Source: Canna indica (lineage: Eukaryota; Streptophyta; Magnoliopsida; Zingiberales; Cannaceae). From it: 64,000 nucleotides of DNA. The stretch spans positions 40,788,001 through 40,852,000 of the forward strand of contig CP136891.1 in the NCBI GenBank assembly GCA_034359265.1, in the 5' to 3' direction. Position 1 is the first letter of the stretch. Each line of letters opens with the position of its first letter. The notes under the pieces were generated by a model that saw only the letters and a program-made list of their open reading frames with translations, had not been told where the DNA came from and did not search any database. The position numbers and the translations under genes are program-made. Positions 1-12,218 of this stretch are shown piece by piece.

Positions 1-2750
1 AACAACATGCACAAGATGATGAGGGACAGGATCCCAGAGTTTCGCAGCTGGAGGCCCAAGTGGCAGAGTTTAGGGAGAAAAAAACTCCCTTTGTTTTTTT
101 TTCATTGATGTAAGTGACCCTAAATTCGGAGGGTAAACCCTAGTTGTAGGTCGTAAAGTTAAGAGAATAATTATGGTGATTGGGAATGGTTCGAGCTTAT
201 TTTTGACAGCCCAAATTCCCTTGAGCCATGCCGCATGATACAAGGTGGAGTGTGGCTTGACCATGCTCACCAAGTGTTTGGTGAAATGCCACAACCACAT
301 ATGTATTGTCAATCCCCAATATATGTTGCCAAATTTGTATATCGGCATGGGATATGTGTGGGAGCTATGTAGGGTTGTTTTAACCAAGTTTAAGGGCCGG
401 AGACCATAAGGTTATGTAGTTGTAAGGATAATGATTAAAATTATGCAATCTGTTCAGGATTCATCTATTGACATGTTTGAGACATGGTTCGGAGACTGAG
501 GTGTCACCCGATTGATGCGAAATCTTCGAAATAGTTAGTAGGTGGTATGTACAACTCCGATATCAAGTTTCACCGGAGTTTGAGTTGGGGTGAAAGGTTT
601 TAGTTTTTTTTTTCAAAAGCATGACTAGTTAGTATGTGAAATCTGCTTGTGGTTACAGAGATCCGAAATGACATGTTCATCACGCCATTTCGTGATCGAT
701 ACGTCATCCAACTGGCTTCAAACTTAAGGGAGGGTTAGTATATGTTGTATCTGCAATTAACTATAAAGATTTTATGGCATCATACAAATCACCCAAGTAT
801 ACCTGCTCTGTTCTATCCAATGACTCTTTTAACAAAACACTGTGTTCATCACAATTAAATGTAGTATTACCAACATCCATGCAATTCATAGGTACTGGTA
901 AAGATTGATGAGATTCATTACAATCAAATACTTCAAAATACAACGTGTGTTAAAGAAGAGTATAATATACCGATCAAATTTTCACATGGATGATGTACTA
1001 GCAAAGCAACAAAATGAATACTTCAAAAACAAGAATATATAGGAATCGCTCAAGGGAGGAAAATCTCAATAACAACTGCATTTAAATACAATAAATCAAA
1101 TTTCTAGGCAATTGATCTTGGTATCTTTAGAAGCTAAAAGGGACCAAAATGAGCGAATGAAATATACTAAGAAGGCTCCATTCTCGCTCTTTTGGGTAGA
1201 CATAATGGTATCCCACACCATTAAGAAATCATCCATAACTGGTCCAATCACAATTCACATTATTTTGTTTTTGTATTTAGAGGATCTTACATATTTCATA
1301 TATTTATATAAAATAAGTTTAACTAGAAATTATGATTAAGATTTTGACTATTTCTATCTAGGCAACTCATAAATGATGCATAGTTTGAAAACCTATTTGT
1401 CAAATGGTAAAGCACTTGCAATGCAGCTAAAGAGGTGTAGCTTCAGAAGGATGACAACAACAACAACAACAATGACAACATCAATGAGATCAACAAAAAG
1501 GAACATGGCTTGACCATATGATATATTTCTAATAAATCCAACTAGATACAACACTTCCTAAGGAGTAACACGGTAACATATTCAAGTGGTAACATATTAT
1601 ATAAGGATTATTGAAGTTCAAATTTGCCTCAAAATAAATAAAGAAAATGCAATTGATAAACATGTTGACCAACCAAATAAGCAACTTTTTCTACTGTGAA
1701 GTTCAGAATCAGTTCAATAACCTATAAAGACCAAATTCCTAATGCCATATTGATTTACCACTCTGTTCGGCGATTTATTTTTTATTTTATTTTTTTAGCG
1801 TTTGCAAATTGCTTTGGGGAACTGCCTCACCTAACTTGAAAAAGTAGCTTTGGCAATGTCATTATTAGGTTAAAATAACTATTACCATGAATTTATCAAA
1901 CACCATTATTTACGCAAAGTGATTTCAACTACAAGATGACTTTGGCAAAGAACTCCCCAAATGGAGACTAATGAAAAGTGTCAAAGAATTTTAATTGGAA
2001 ATGACTTCCAATGGTCGTTCCTTTCCGGGTGCAGAACTTTGAAAGTTTATCCAAGCAAAAGTCCTAGTGTCAACTGATTGAACTCTCAACTACCTTATTG
2101 CTTATTAGGTTATTTATTCTTGCTTAGTAATAAACATGAACATTATACTATTAGCTTAGTCACAACCAAATCGAAATATCAACAACAGAAATTACTCCTC
2201 AAAAACTTGTTCTCGGAGTAAACTTGCCTACAAATCTTTTGATACTTGTGCCAAGAGACTGAATATCGTATCAGGAAAATTCCTACATTCTTAAATAGAT
2301 ATCTAATACATACTACTTTAATTGGAAAGAAAGAAAAGATTAGTAGGGAAACCATGCATTATCATATGCATCTCACAAATAATTAACTAGTGAAAATGTC
2401 ACACTACCAATCAATTAACTATAGGATACTCATAACTATGGTTCAAAAATTTTGGCCCTAGCCCTCATATGGTTGCCTTACACCATTCCACACATCCACC
2501 ATCTACTCGGAAATTTCAGTCCAACATTTCATAAACCAACCTGAAAATTTTCAGCAACTCCATAGCCCTTTCTAATCGGAAGTTCCAACATACAATAAGC
2601 TTTCTCAACATGGTGAAATATCAATCATAATTAGCATCACGAACTGGCTACCACAATGCCTACTTCAGCTTAGATTTGCACTACAACAACATGTAAAATC
2701 ACAACTATTTTTGGTCAGTTCAATTGATCCTTTCCCCAATTTAGTAAAGG
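1..2750. other. Unassigned AT-rich stretch
   Basis: No recognisable gene, LTR terminus or transposase appears here. The first 100 bases read on the plus strand as a short glutamine- and glutamate-rich frame that could be the tail of a transposon coiled-coil protein, but it is too short to assign. The rest is AT-rich with short frames only. It lies beyond the leader of the minus-strand gypsy element at 2750-3183, so part may be eroded internal sequence of that element. Confidence 0.4.
761..943 (-). CDS. Small unrecognised open frame, possible exon
   Basis: A 60-codon minus-strand frame with mixed, non-repetitive composition (one stretch reads NCMDVGNTTFNCDEHS). Its upstream side on the minus strand is pyrimidine-rich and ends in AG, so it could be an exon rather than a complete gene. 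I do not recognise the family. No homologous frame occurs elsewhere in the window. It may equally be a chance open frame in AT-rich DNA. Confidence 0.15.
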   Translation of the reverse strand: MYFEVFDCNESHQSLPVPMNCMDVGNTTFNCDEHSVLLKESLDRTEQVYLGDLYDAIKSL

Positions 2751-3183
2751 CAAATCTCTACTTATACCAAAGGTATTTAATTTATTTTTTTTTCCAAAAT
2801 CTTAAGGATTTCCCCAACTCAATTCTGCCCTAAGGTATTAGGGCAGCCCTGGAGTTTGCTCTATTTCACCAGGGACTCCTAGGACAATTCTCCTAGATCA
2901 AGTCTCAAGTTGAATCACCCTAGGTCCTGCTCAAACTCCTCTATGCAAATGCTCGCTCTACCACTACATTGCTTTGATATTTGCCTTCGTCGGCAACAAG
3001 GAAAACATAAAGGTAAACAAATTAAGCAGTTTAATTTATAGTTATTAAATTACCATACATACCGCCACTGGTGCGCAAGTTTTCTCGTCGATCTCGTGAC
3101 TAGGACATAACATATATAGACACACTAGCAATGCCCCATACGATACCTAATATCCTATTGTCGTACCCGCTCTGATACCACAT
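2750..3183 (-). mobile_element. Leader of a minus-strand gypsy element
   Basis: Directly left of an LTR end at 3184 is the reverse complement of TGGTATCAGAGC (3169-3180), the initiator-methionine tRNA primer site used by the chromoviruses in this window. Beyond it, the minus-strand sequence resembles the leader between primer site and gag in the copies at 24016 and 56371, including a Met-Pro-Thr-like possible gag start, followed quickly by stops. The left limit is approximate because similarity fades into AT-rich sequence. Confidence 0.55.
3169..3180 (-). other. Primer binding site, initiator Met tRNA
   Basis: The plus strand reads GCTCTGATACCA, the reverse complement of the canonical plant primer site TGGTATCAGAGC. 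It lies three bases from the LTR end (plus strand TGTCAC at 3184), the same spacing as in the gypsy element at 53810. Confidence 0.85.
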
Positions 3184-3245
3184 TGTCACATGCCAAATCC
3201 TAGTGTGATCGGCCAAAGAACTATAGGTACCCCGAAGCCTAACCC

Positions 3246-4462
3246 TGTTGGTGAAATGGCCACAGTAGAAGGGGGGGTGAATAGTGTGTTATCTAAATTT
3301 TTTTGCCTAATTCTAATTTTAATCTTTTCTTAAACTACTTAGGCAATTCACAAATCGAATAGTAAGCTGAAGCAAGATATAAATGATAAGCAATAAGAAA
3401 TGCAAGGAAAACAATGCTAACATAATGCGATTTATAGTGGTTCGACCCCAATGCCTACTCCACTACCTAAGCACCCCGCTTAGGATTTTCTAACTAGCTT
3501 TACTAGATTATATCATTTCTCTTACAAAGAGGACTTTACACCGAAAAGTCTCTGCTCTCAAACGAAGGTACTTCCACACCCGGAAGTATCCCACCTTCCT
3601 ACTGAGAGCACTCTCCCACCTCAACCTAAGGGGCAACCTAAGGTTTACACCGGTGGATTTAAACCTCAAACACCAAGGCTACCACCCAATTTCAAGACTT
3701 AACAACCTAGGTCTTCACAAGCTCAAATACAATGAAATAAACAAGAAAATACACAACTTAATGGAGCAATAAATCAAACAACTTATACTTAGCTCCAAAC
3801 AATGAATCCTAGCTCCTCTTGATGCCTTGATGATGAATCAAATCAAGCTTGAAGGCAAAGTCAAGAAATACAAGGAGGAAAGCTAGGGTTTATCCAAGTA
3901 ATGACTCAATGAAAGCTTGGGAATGATCAAGGATGGCTCAATGGAGTTTATGAGTGATCAAAAGTATCAAAGAAAGGTTGGGACATCAGTATTTATAGAG
4001 CCATGAAGTGTGCTCGGGTGAAACATTGCTCAACGACTTGAAATAGAGCCATTTCCACCCGCCGATCGTAGGTCCGGTCGATCGTCGATCCTACTATGCT
4101 TTCTGGGCTCATTTCGATCGACCGATCAATCGACTGGCCATAGAGTACCGGTACTCTACGTAGTGTTTCAGCCAATTTCTTTCTTCAGTTCGGGTTTCGG
4201 ATTATGGGTTTGGTTCTTTAAGGATCTTAGCATCATAAAGAGGATTTTACAATTTATCTAAACACCCTAAACCTAAACTCTATCTTCCCGACGAAATCGA
4301 GCACGTCGACCAATGTCCTTCCGATTTATCGATATTTCCGATCGTGGATGTCGTGCCCTAACCGATGTGGAACCTAAAAAAATTTCTCAATGAAATATTA
4401 GTTTCATGTTTGTTATCATCAAAACCGAGATTAAGACTAAGGTAGAAAACCTTAGGCCAACA
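3246..4462 (-). mobile_element. Solo copia LTR with perfect AACCC target duplication
   Basis: The segment starts TGTTGG and ends CCAACA, and is flanked by AACCC at 3241-3245 and again at 4463-4467. It has no internal region. The minus-strand start, TGTTGGCCTAAGG, and a neighbouring block about unwinding-rich AACAAACATG match the copia LTR starts at 40650 and 43261. A minus-strand TATA box (CTCTATAAATAC) sits at about 3990-4000, with a GATCGACC-rich cluster upstream of it at 4060-4145. The LTR at 44534-45082 is a close relative. A solo LTR normally forms by recombination between the two LTRs of one element. Confidence 0.9.
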
Positions 4463-5423
4463 AACCCAACCAAGTGAGGTATGAAAGTCAACAATATCAA
4501 ATATTCCAAAGTCCTTTTTAAGAATAGTTAACATGAATATTATTCTCAATATCAAAGTGTGGAAATAATACTAAACTCAAACCAACACAACTAAAAAATA
4601 TATATAAAAGGACTCTATACTAGGGTAACATCCCCACGACCACGACATGTCACGAGATGCGTTGTTTCTACTGCCACCAGCTGTGCCACCGGTACCTATT
4701 TGATCGCGTCCAGGTGCTGAAAAGATATAGCATATAAAGAGTTAGTCGAACTAGGACTTAGTGAGTGGCTTAGTCCTCTTCAACCATATCCAATAATTCA
4801 AAAACCAACAGGTAAGAGATTTATAGATAAGCATATATCATGTGCAGAAATAAATATGCATAATCACCATTCATATGAGATGTAAATATCATCAAGTGTA
4901 ACCATCCATTCACATCCATAATGAGCATATTCAAATGTATAATAAAAATATAAACATGATGTAAATATCCAACCATTCAAATAAGCCACCCGAGTCGGTC
5001 TTCAGTGTGGCGGTGCTGACGAGCTTCCCTGTCCAGGGACCCATCGGTCCAATATCCATGGACCCGTTGGTCCAATAATCCAGGGACCCATCGGTCTTAA
5101 GAGTTGGGCGCTGATCACTGCTTTGTCTTAGTATACTTCTCGCTCACGCCACCTAGGTCGGTCGTCAGTGTGGCGGTTGAGGAGCTTCCCAGTCCACAAC
5201 CACAAGCACACTTAGGCATACATAAATCAACCAACCATTTTATTATAGAAGTAAATGGAAGTCAACATAACATCATTATGCCTCATGGACCCCCAAGGAA
5301 CCTCAATGTCCACATACGGTGCATGCAAAAGATTTATCCCATCTTACAAACAGTAAAAGCAATTCATATTAAAGAATCCCCATGAGGTTTATTTACAATA
5401 GTACATGTGCAGGAAAAGCAACT

Positions 5424-5513
5424 CATGTTAAGGAACTTCCATGAAATTATATTTTCATGCTAGAATAATCTATTGTATGCTGAAATTAAATCTCATGGAA
5501 GTTCCTTAACATG
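5424..5513. repeat. 21-bp perfect inverted repeat with 48-bp loop
   Basis: CATGTTAAGGAACTTCCATG plus A at 5424-5444 is exactly complementary to 5493-5513. The left arm also resembles a block about 60 bases upstream (5356-5390), which suggests a local duplication before the inversion. It lies close to the junction between the gypsy LTR and the copia remnant. Confidence 0.85.
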
Positions 5514-5544
5514 TACAAGAAATCAAAAGTTTTATTTTTCTTAG

Positions 5545-6268
5545 CTAGGAAGAAAACTCATGTAAATTTCAAAAAATCATCAACCAAAACATAGCAATAC
5601 AACTTACCACCTAGATTATCAACATCACAAGGACCAAAAAGATCCATGTGCACAAGTTCAAGTGTTCTAGATGTGGTGACTTGATTAATGCTATGAAATG
5701 AAGACTTGACTTGTTTTTCATGTTGACATGCATCACAAAGTTTGTCTTTTTCAAATTTTATCTTGGGTATTCCTTTAACTAAGTCATTTTTAGTTATTTA
5801 TTTGATGAGGCTTATGCTAGCATGTTCTAGCCTTCTATGCCACAACCAAGAATCATTTTTCATGGCAACTAAGCATCTAACATGAGGATTAGGCAAAACA
5901 TTTAAGACTAGTGTGTATACATTTTCTTGCCTATTTCCAATAAATACAATATCATTAGATGATGCACTTCTAATGATACATTTAGATGCTTCAAAAATAA
6001 CTACATATCCATTATCACATAATTGAGATATACTAATCAAGTTATGCTTCAACCCATCAACTAATAAAACATTTTTAATGCATGGGTAGGGAAGTATACC
6101 TATATCTCCAATGCCAACAATCTTACCTTTAGCATTGTCTCCAAAAGTCACATGTCCACCATCCTTACTTGATAGGGTTACAAATAGATTGATATCACCC
6201 GTCATGTGCTTTGAGCAACTGCTATCCAATATCCATGTACTTCTACTTGCTTGAGGATGGTTCTCCAT
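5545..6268 (-). pseudogene. Copia protease and N-terminal integrase fragment
   Basis: The frame starts with a protease segment carrying WILDSSCSKHMTGD; the catalytic position is D-S-S rather than the usual D-S/T-G. It runs through the linker to the integrase zinc region (WLWHRRLEHAS, then LCDACQHEKQ). A stop at about 5796 separates the last two blocks, and the frame is lost near 5545 before the integrase catalytic core. In the family this polyprotein cleaves itself and integrates cDNA. Here it overlaps the end of gag in another frame at 6243-6268. It is non-functional. Confidence 0.8.
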
Positions 6269-7895
6269 CTACAAAAGAAGAAGAGAAAACTTTAGGTACC
6301 CAAATCTTCTTGGGTCCTTGATTGTTAGTCATCTTAAGAACCCAAGTGAATCTAGCATGGGGGATCATCTTAAGTGCACAATCTTTAGCCATATGGCCAA
6401 AAATACCACATGAAAAACAACTTTCATTAAATTTTCTTGTGCTGTGTGTGTGAGCATGGAAGTGTGCATGAGCATGATTGTTAGTGGGTTTTCTAGCATT
6501 TACAACCTTAGGCATGACATTTTGTAAGGTTGTCATTTTCTCATTTAGCATGCATAATTCCTTTTTTAAGTTAAGCATGCTATCATTCAATTGCTCAACT
6601 TGATCACTCAAGAACTTGTTCTCATTTTCTATCTTTTTATTGTCATTTTCTAAACTTTCTTTAACATTCTCAAAGACATGCTTTTCTTCCTTAAGGCTAT
6701 CTACTTCTTTTCTTAAGGCATTGCATGAAAGTAACAAGTTGTCATTCTCAATTTCTAAAGATTTATTGTCCTTTTTAAGTTCTTTAAATTTCTTTCTAAT
6801 GACATTGAATTCATCATGCATTTGATCAAATTCATTTTCTAGTTCTTCTTGTGTAAATGAAAGCTCGCCAAAAGTAAATTTTACCTCATTGTCATTTGCC
6901 ATGAGGCAAAGATTTGCCTTCTCACTTTTGGACTCTTCTTCACTTGACGAAGATTCGCTCTCATCCCAAGAAGCCATCATTGCCTTCTTCTTCTTCTTTT
7001 TGCACTTGTCTTTCTTGTGGGGGTTGGAGGTAGAGGCCATCTTGAGAAGTGGGCAATCCTTCTTTAGGTGTCCGGTCTTTTTGTAATTGTAGCAAGTATA
7101 TCCTCCCTTGCCTCTTATCATGCCGCCCCTTATGAAGTTCATGCACCTTCTTGCCATCATTGTCATTTCTTCAAAATCATCCATTTCTTCCTCGGATGAT
7201 GAAGGTTCTTCAACCCAGTGTGATGCTTTTAAAGCAACGGTCTTGCTTTTAGGGGCATCTTCCTCGTATTTCTTCATGTGGGTCTCGTGCATCTTGAGAG
7301 ACCCAATAAGCTCAGTAAGCTTCAATGTGCCCCCCAAATCCTTGCCTTCTATGATTGCAATCACTTTTGGCTCCCAATCTTTTGGAAGGGAACGGAGGAG
7401 CTTCCTTACCTTCTCCTCTTCCTTTATGTCTCTACCAAGATTAGCTAAGCCATTTATAATATTTTGAAATCCAGCATACATGGCATTAATTGATTCATGT
7501 GATAACATTTGAAAAATTTCATAATCATGCATGAGGAGGTTTATCTTAGATTCCTTAACTTGTGAAGTGCCTTCATGTGTTGTCTTTATGACACTCCAAA
7601 GTTCATAGGTCGACTTACAAATAGAAATCCTATTAAACTCATTAATAGATAGGCCACAATATAGTGCATTGATGGCCTTGGCTTTTGCCTTAAATAGTCT
7701 AATTTCTTCCAGGTTCTACTAATCCATATTCTTAGTTGGTTTCTTATACACTACTTGGATCATCCTCCATACATCCATGCCTAGTGATTGAAGGAAGCTA
7801 TTCATACGTATCTTCCAATAGGCATACTTGTTTCCATCGAATAGTGGTGGAGTATGAGTAGAGGACTATTGAGCTAGTTGGATATCACTAGACAT
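6243..7895 (-). pseudogene. Copia gag polyprotein, SIRE-like, broken
   Basis: Gag forms the virus-like particle. The N-terminus (about 7895-7700) shows the conserved block around HTPPLFDGNKYAYWKIRM. Stops occur near 7715, then an open frame of 429 codons follows from 7532. It contains the UBN2-type gag core (LLRSLPKDWEPKV), a zinc knuckle at about 7050-7090 reading CYNYKKTGHLKKDC, in which the second cysteine has become tyrosine, a long lysine/glutamate-rich coiled coil (about 6550-6850) and a second, canonical knuckle CFSCGIFGHMAKDC near 6385-6425. Two knuckles flanking a coiled coil is typical of the SIRE group. The stops and the altered knuckle argue against function. Confidence 0.85.
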
Positions 7896-7938
7896 TCTAA
7901 AGTGTAGTGTAGATGGTTAAATCTAATCCTACAATCTT

Positions 7939-7950
7939 GCTCTGATACCA
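7939..7950 (-). other. Primer binding site of the SIRE-like copia
   Basis: GCTCTGATACCA on the plus strand, complementary to the initiator Met tRNA 3' end, two bases from the copia LTR end at 7953 (TGTTGTTC). Confidence 0.85.
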
Positions 7951-9079
7951 AATGTTGTTCAAATACCCACACTAGAAGGGGTTGAATAGTGTTGGATTAA
8001 TTTTAGGTTTAATTCGATTTCTTTTAATTCAATTCCATACAAGGTAGTAACATACTGGCCACTTGGGCCACACAGTACCAAGGTGAAATCAAGAAGTTCT
8101 CGGGCCATCGACTAGGATGGTCTGCTAGTCTCCGGACACCGTTTGGGGTAGGGATAGCTAGTCCCACCCAACTGGGGTCTGACACCTAGCGGGCCCGCTA
8201 GTGTTATCCCAAGACACAATCACTGGTCGAGTCATGCATTCGTCATTCCGACTACTCAAGCATCTCGGCAGACCATCACAATCAGATCACACAAGCAAGT
8301 GTCTAGAGTTTCCTTATATAAAATCCTGGGTGTCTACCCGTACTCGGCCCTTGATTATTGGTCAGTATCATCTGTACCTTACTATACTCTAATTAAACCA
8401 TGAGAAAGTATTCTAACTCATCTATATTTGAGTTTCCAAAATTAACACACACTTTAAAGTTTACCTACTAGTCGTCTAGTGTCATTTGCTACATTATACT
8501 AGTGTGGGCTACCTGCCGCAAGTGTAGAATGACTATGTATGGATTTGCCATAGCCCTCAGGTGATAGGAAAGTTAACCTACCACTACTACCATAAATAAA
8601 CATAAACATGCATCAAATAAGTAAGTAAATTCTGCATTTAACAAAATTTTCCAACAAGGTAACATTAGAGCTATCATGGCAATTCTCTACTAGAATTAAC
8701 AATTGATAAGGAAAAATATTGAAAGCAATTACTACTTCCTAATGTCGCTAAGTGTAGATGTACATATGCAATAGGGTGATGTTTTCCTTTGTTGTTGTGT
8801 TTCCTATTTCTCCTCTCAATTCTACTTGACGATCGAGGTGACCCTCGCTTTCTAATGTTCAAATGTTTCTAAAGCATGAAAACTACTCCTCTCCGATTAC
8901 TTTTCCCCTACTTGGCTCGGCCGAACCTTGAGCAAGGCATGCCTTATTCGGCCGAGCCTACAAGGGTAGGAGAAGGTGGTTGATCCTTGTTGTTTGATCA
9001 CAACCTCTAGCATTTAACCTTATGAACTACCATAGATGAATTGTAGACCAATCCTCTCCCCCTCACTGTTTGGCCAAAC

Positions 9080-9134
9080 CTTGATCAAGGCTTACCTTGA
9101 TCAAGGCTTACCTTGATCAAGGCTTACCTTGATC
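9080..9134. repeat. 16-bp tandem repeat, about 3.4 copies
   Basis: CTTGATCAAGGCTTAC is repeated three times without change, with a partial fourth copy. Each unit contains the palindrome CCTTGATCAAGG across its boundary. It lies inside the gypsy LTR, in the place where the other LTR copies carry only a single AAGGTCTTCCTTGCTC-like block. Confidence 0.9.
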
Positions 9135-10229
9135 GACCGAACACTAAGAACACATAGGGAGAAAGAATCTCAAACAACTATGACATCAATTGAATCACAA
9201 GTCATACAAATTTAAATCTACACGAACTATCGGGGGGTTTAGGCCAGACGAGGGAATTGGAGAAAAATTCGGTATGACCTTTCCCCTTTTCCTTCATCTA
9301 GCCGATCCCTAGATCCAAGAAAAACAACGTGGAAACGTTCATTGCGCGATTAAAACATGCAATCAAAACCATAATCATCGAGAAAACTTCAGATTCACAA
9401 GATCCGACGAGAGAAAACCCATGATTCACCATTCTAAGGGTCGGCCACATGCCTATCCATCTAACTAGGATCGACCACTCACCTTTGCTTGAGGAAGAAG
9501 AAGAATCGGATGTTGGCGATCTCGAATCTTCCGGTGTCGGCGCAATTTTCGGACCAACCAAGATCCGTCCTCCCTCTTTCTCCCCTCTCTCTTCCTCGGG
9601 CTTTGTGCGGCTCCTAGATGAGCCGCACAGCTCAGTGATGAGGGATTTTATTCCCTCATCTAAATACCTTATCTGCCCCTTAGGACTTAACCTTGACTCG
9701 ACTCAGTCTGAGGCTGACTTGGGTTTCGATTCTATTCACAACACAAGTCAATCTTAACTCAATTAAAGCATAAATGCATAAAAGGAAATGGTCATTTAAC
9801 CAAATTTAAACTTCATACTTCATTAGTCGAGTTATACCTTCTACTCGATGCGATTCTGAGGCTCGACTCAACTAACCCCGGGTCTGGCGCGCTGCACCAA
9901 AATAGATTTTTATATTAGGAAAATTTGACTCGATAAAAACCGAGCTCGCAGAAGCGTGCTTGGGGTAGTTGAGGGCGTAGGAGCCTGAGATAGGCACTGA
10001 GGCCAGCGTGCTAGACTAGTGGAAATCAAGTTTTGGTCGCTGAATGGACTGTTGGGCTCCAGGGCCAACGACTCTGAGGGCAAGAATTTGCACTCGGGGA
10101 GGGGGGGGTTTAGGCCGAGCTCGTCAGGGCTTTTAAGTAGATTTTGAATGACAAAATACTTGTTTAAAGAGGCGAGATGGCCGTAGAGTTCTGTGAATAT
10201 ACACAGAGAAAAATGTGAGGAATGCTATT

Positions 10230-10700
10230 TTATTGAGTGATAAAGAAATTGCACGTACAGGAGAGATGCTCGGTTTTGAGCTTTATTAGTGCTTGTTGTG
10301 ATGACTCGTTCACGACTTGAACTCTTTCAAGGTTTGAGTCGGGGTTGCTATCACATGCCCTATCCTGAGCTTGGTTCAGAGGCTTTGACCGACTATTTGC
10401 CTTTGATTGTGGGAAGCATTTGTGGACCATTATGTTCTTTCTTTGATTCAACCATCTTCGGCATGAGGCATCCATTATAGCACCATCGGGCTTCTTTCTA
10501 GTCGGCGTGCAGCACACATACTTCCATTTTTGAGATAGGAAACTTTAACGCCAAGTGGGGAGTGGAAACAACGACTCCCACATTGTTCAAGGACAATCAT
10601 CCTAGGATCTTATAATATCGGTTGGGGATGTTAATGACAAGATACTTTACATCAATTGTTTTCTCCTCTGGCTTAGAGTTGAATGTTGTCCCCAGCCGGC
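10230..10700 (-). pseudogene. Tail of the Tat-like element, degenerate
   Basis: Past the protease, the minus-strand frame continues through a hydrophobic KYLVINIPN-like segment and then, after stops, a 95-codon frame rich in Ser, Asn and Lys (10230-10517). The homologous place in the second copy is about 45700-46160, which also has a segment resembling this one. I do not recognise a domain. It may be the protease-RT linker of a Tat polyprotein. Confidence 0.4.
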
Positions 10701-10710
10701 TCCGCGGACG

Positions 10711-12090
10711 TCAACCCATTCCCCCCGAGAAGCCTACCAAATCTCCTTTGCATGGTGTGAGCGAGGCCTCTATTAATTCCATTTTCTCGAGTGTAGAGTG
10801 GAAAAGGATGTCGGTCGAGCTGCCTTGGTCGACAAGAACCTTTTTGATGATGAAGTTTCCTGCAATCATAGAGATTAGGAATGGGTCGTGTAGGTTTTGA
10901 TTAGTTCTATGAAAGTTGAATTCATAGAATGATATTACCGAGGTTTTGGTGATAGGCCGACACGGGTGAGTGATGATATCGATTACCATGATTGACCGAA
11001 GACACCTCTTTCTACCTGAGCTCAATTCTCCACCTCCTACAAACCCGCCGGCGATGTAGTCAATGACTCTTGGGGGCTTGTTGGCTCGACTGCTCTCCCT
11101 ATGAGAGTTTGGAGGCATCCGGCTTCGTTGTGGAGGGTTGTGGCTCTTGCTCCGACCTCTGTCCTTATGGTGATGGACATACTTGTCTAAGTGCCCCGCA
11201 TGGACTAAATCTTCTATTTGATCTCTGAGTACTACACGGTCCTCGGTGGTGTGTCCATGTCCATAAGTATGATGGAATACACACTTCTTGCTCAAATCGA
11301 CATTAGGCGGCAGCTTCTGCTTTCCTGCATTGGCGGGGTATCTAATAAGCTTCAGATGATAAATGTCGCAGAGGATAGTTTCCTTCTTAGTGTTGAAAGG
11401 GGTGTGCCTTTCGAATCGGGCATTCGGGTGAGGTGGTGACCTCGGTCCCTTGCCGTTGCCCTGCTCATGTTTGCTGTGGTCTTCACTTTTTGTGTCTCCC
11501 TTCTTGGACTTTTTGTCCTCGATAGTGACCTTGAGATTTTTCCAGTCGATCTTTTTTGCATCTCGGAACTCTTCCATCTTTATGAAGCTGACTGCTTTCT
11601 CCTTCAATTCGGCCATGTCTTGGGCTCAGTCAAGGAGATTTGATCGGCAAAGAGTTTGGGCTTTAGCTCGAGCTTGATGGAGTAGAATTCGATTTGTGGG
11701 TCGAGATTGGGAACTTTGACAACAATTACCTAGAATCTATTCAGGTATTCTCTTAGGGGCCTCATGTTGATCCTACCTGAGATAGTAGAAGGCAACCTCC
11801 ATCTTAGGATAGACCCGCATTGTAGTGAACCAGCTGAGGAAGATATGGGAGAGGTCTTCAAAGGAATGAATGGATTCTGGCGGAATGGAAGCGAACCACA
11901 ACAATGCATTTTTTTCCAGGAAGGTTGGAAAGGCTCTGTAGAGTGCGGGATCGGTCGCCCCATGGTAGAACATCGCGGTCCTGAACGCTGTCAGGTGTAG
12001 CGCGGGGTCGCCTGTTTCGTCGTAGGGTCTATGGGTAGTAAGTATCTTACTTCACTGCGGGAGTCGGGTCGCCATTATGTGTTCCGCTAA
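10711..12090 (-). pseudogene. Tat-like gag and aspartic protease, broken
   Basis: The gag core lies near 11970-11770 (GDPALHLTAFRTAMFYHGATD, then LLWFASIPPESIHSFEDL), the capsid domain of Tat/Ogre-type gypsy elements. Several stops separate it from the open frame at 10711-11616, which carries a basic region, the PPNVDLSKKCVFHHTYGH segment followed by a TTED motif, and an IDYIAGGFVGGG block. The retropepsin core is KVLVDQGSSTDILF, with D-Q-G-S in place of D-S/T-G. The family packages and matures retrotransposon particles. Stops near 11970 and downstream make this copy inactive. Confidence 0.8.
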
Positions 12091-12204
12091 GGGCCTTGCG
12101 TCAATACGAAGGGCAGTCCCAGCTTTCCAAGCTTTGGGATCCTCGTCCCTTTTCGAGCGAGGAGTACTAGAGTCCTTGTCACGAAGGTACTTTACTCGGC
12201 CCTA

Positions 12205-12216
12205 CAGTGGGGGCCA
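12205..12216 (-). other. Primer binding site of the Tat-like element
   Basis: The plus strand reads CAGTGGGGGCCA, giving TGGCCCCCACTG on the minus strand, two bases from the LTR end at 12219. It is unlike the initiator Met site used elsewhere in the window. The second copy has TGGTGCCCACCG at 48009-48020, so the two differ at several bases and the tRNA is uncertain. Confidence 0.6.
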
Positions 12217-12218
12217 AA

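Larger units (their letters stand above)
5545..8034 (-). mobile_element. SIRE/Maximus-like Ty1/copia remnant
   Basis: Reading on the minus strand, this holds an LTR tail (7953-8034), a primer site (7939-7950), gag, protease and the start of integrase. It stops inside integrase at about 5545. RT, RNase H and both outer LTR ends are missing. The flanking sequence on both sides resembles one gypsy LTR, so it probably inserted there and was then eroded. Lineage is inferred from the WILDSSCSKHMTGD protease-type motif and the two zinc knuckles. Confidence 0.75.
3184..9925 (-). mobile_element. Tekay-type gypsy LTR, split by two copia insertions
   Basis: Three segments, 3184-3245, 4463 to about 5544, and about 8035-9925, appear to form one long minus-strand LTR. 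The first segment matches the terminus at 33820 (TGTCAC then ACCCCGAAGCC). The last contains landmarks shared with the LTRs at 21454, 33820 and 53810: CTAGTCCCACCCAACT, the CATGACCTTTCCCCTTTT block, the GAGCCGCACAGCTCA and GAGGGATTTTATTCCCTC blocks, and CTGCACCAAAATAG close to the LTR start. The very start is lost at 9925, where Tat-like sequence begins. The middle segment aligns only loosely, so its assignment is an inference from order and orientation. Confidence 0.6.

Noticed and set aside
9298..9757. Serine-rich frames on both strands
   Set aside because: They lie in the conserved LTR block shared with other chromovirus LTRs and are not preserved between copies.
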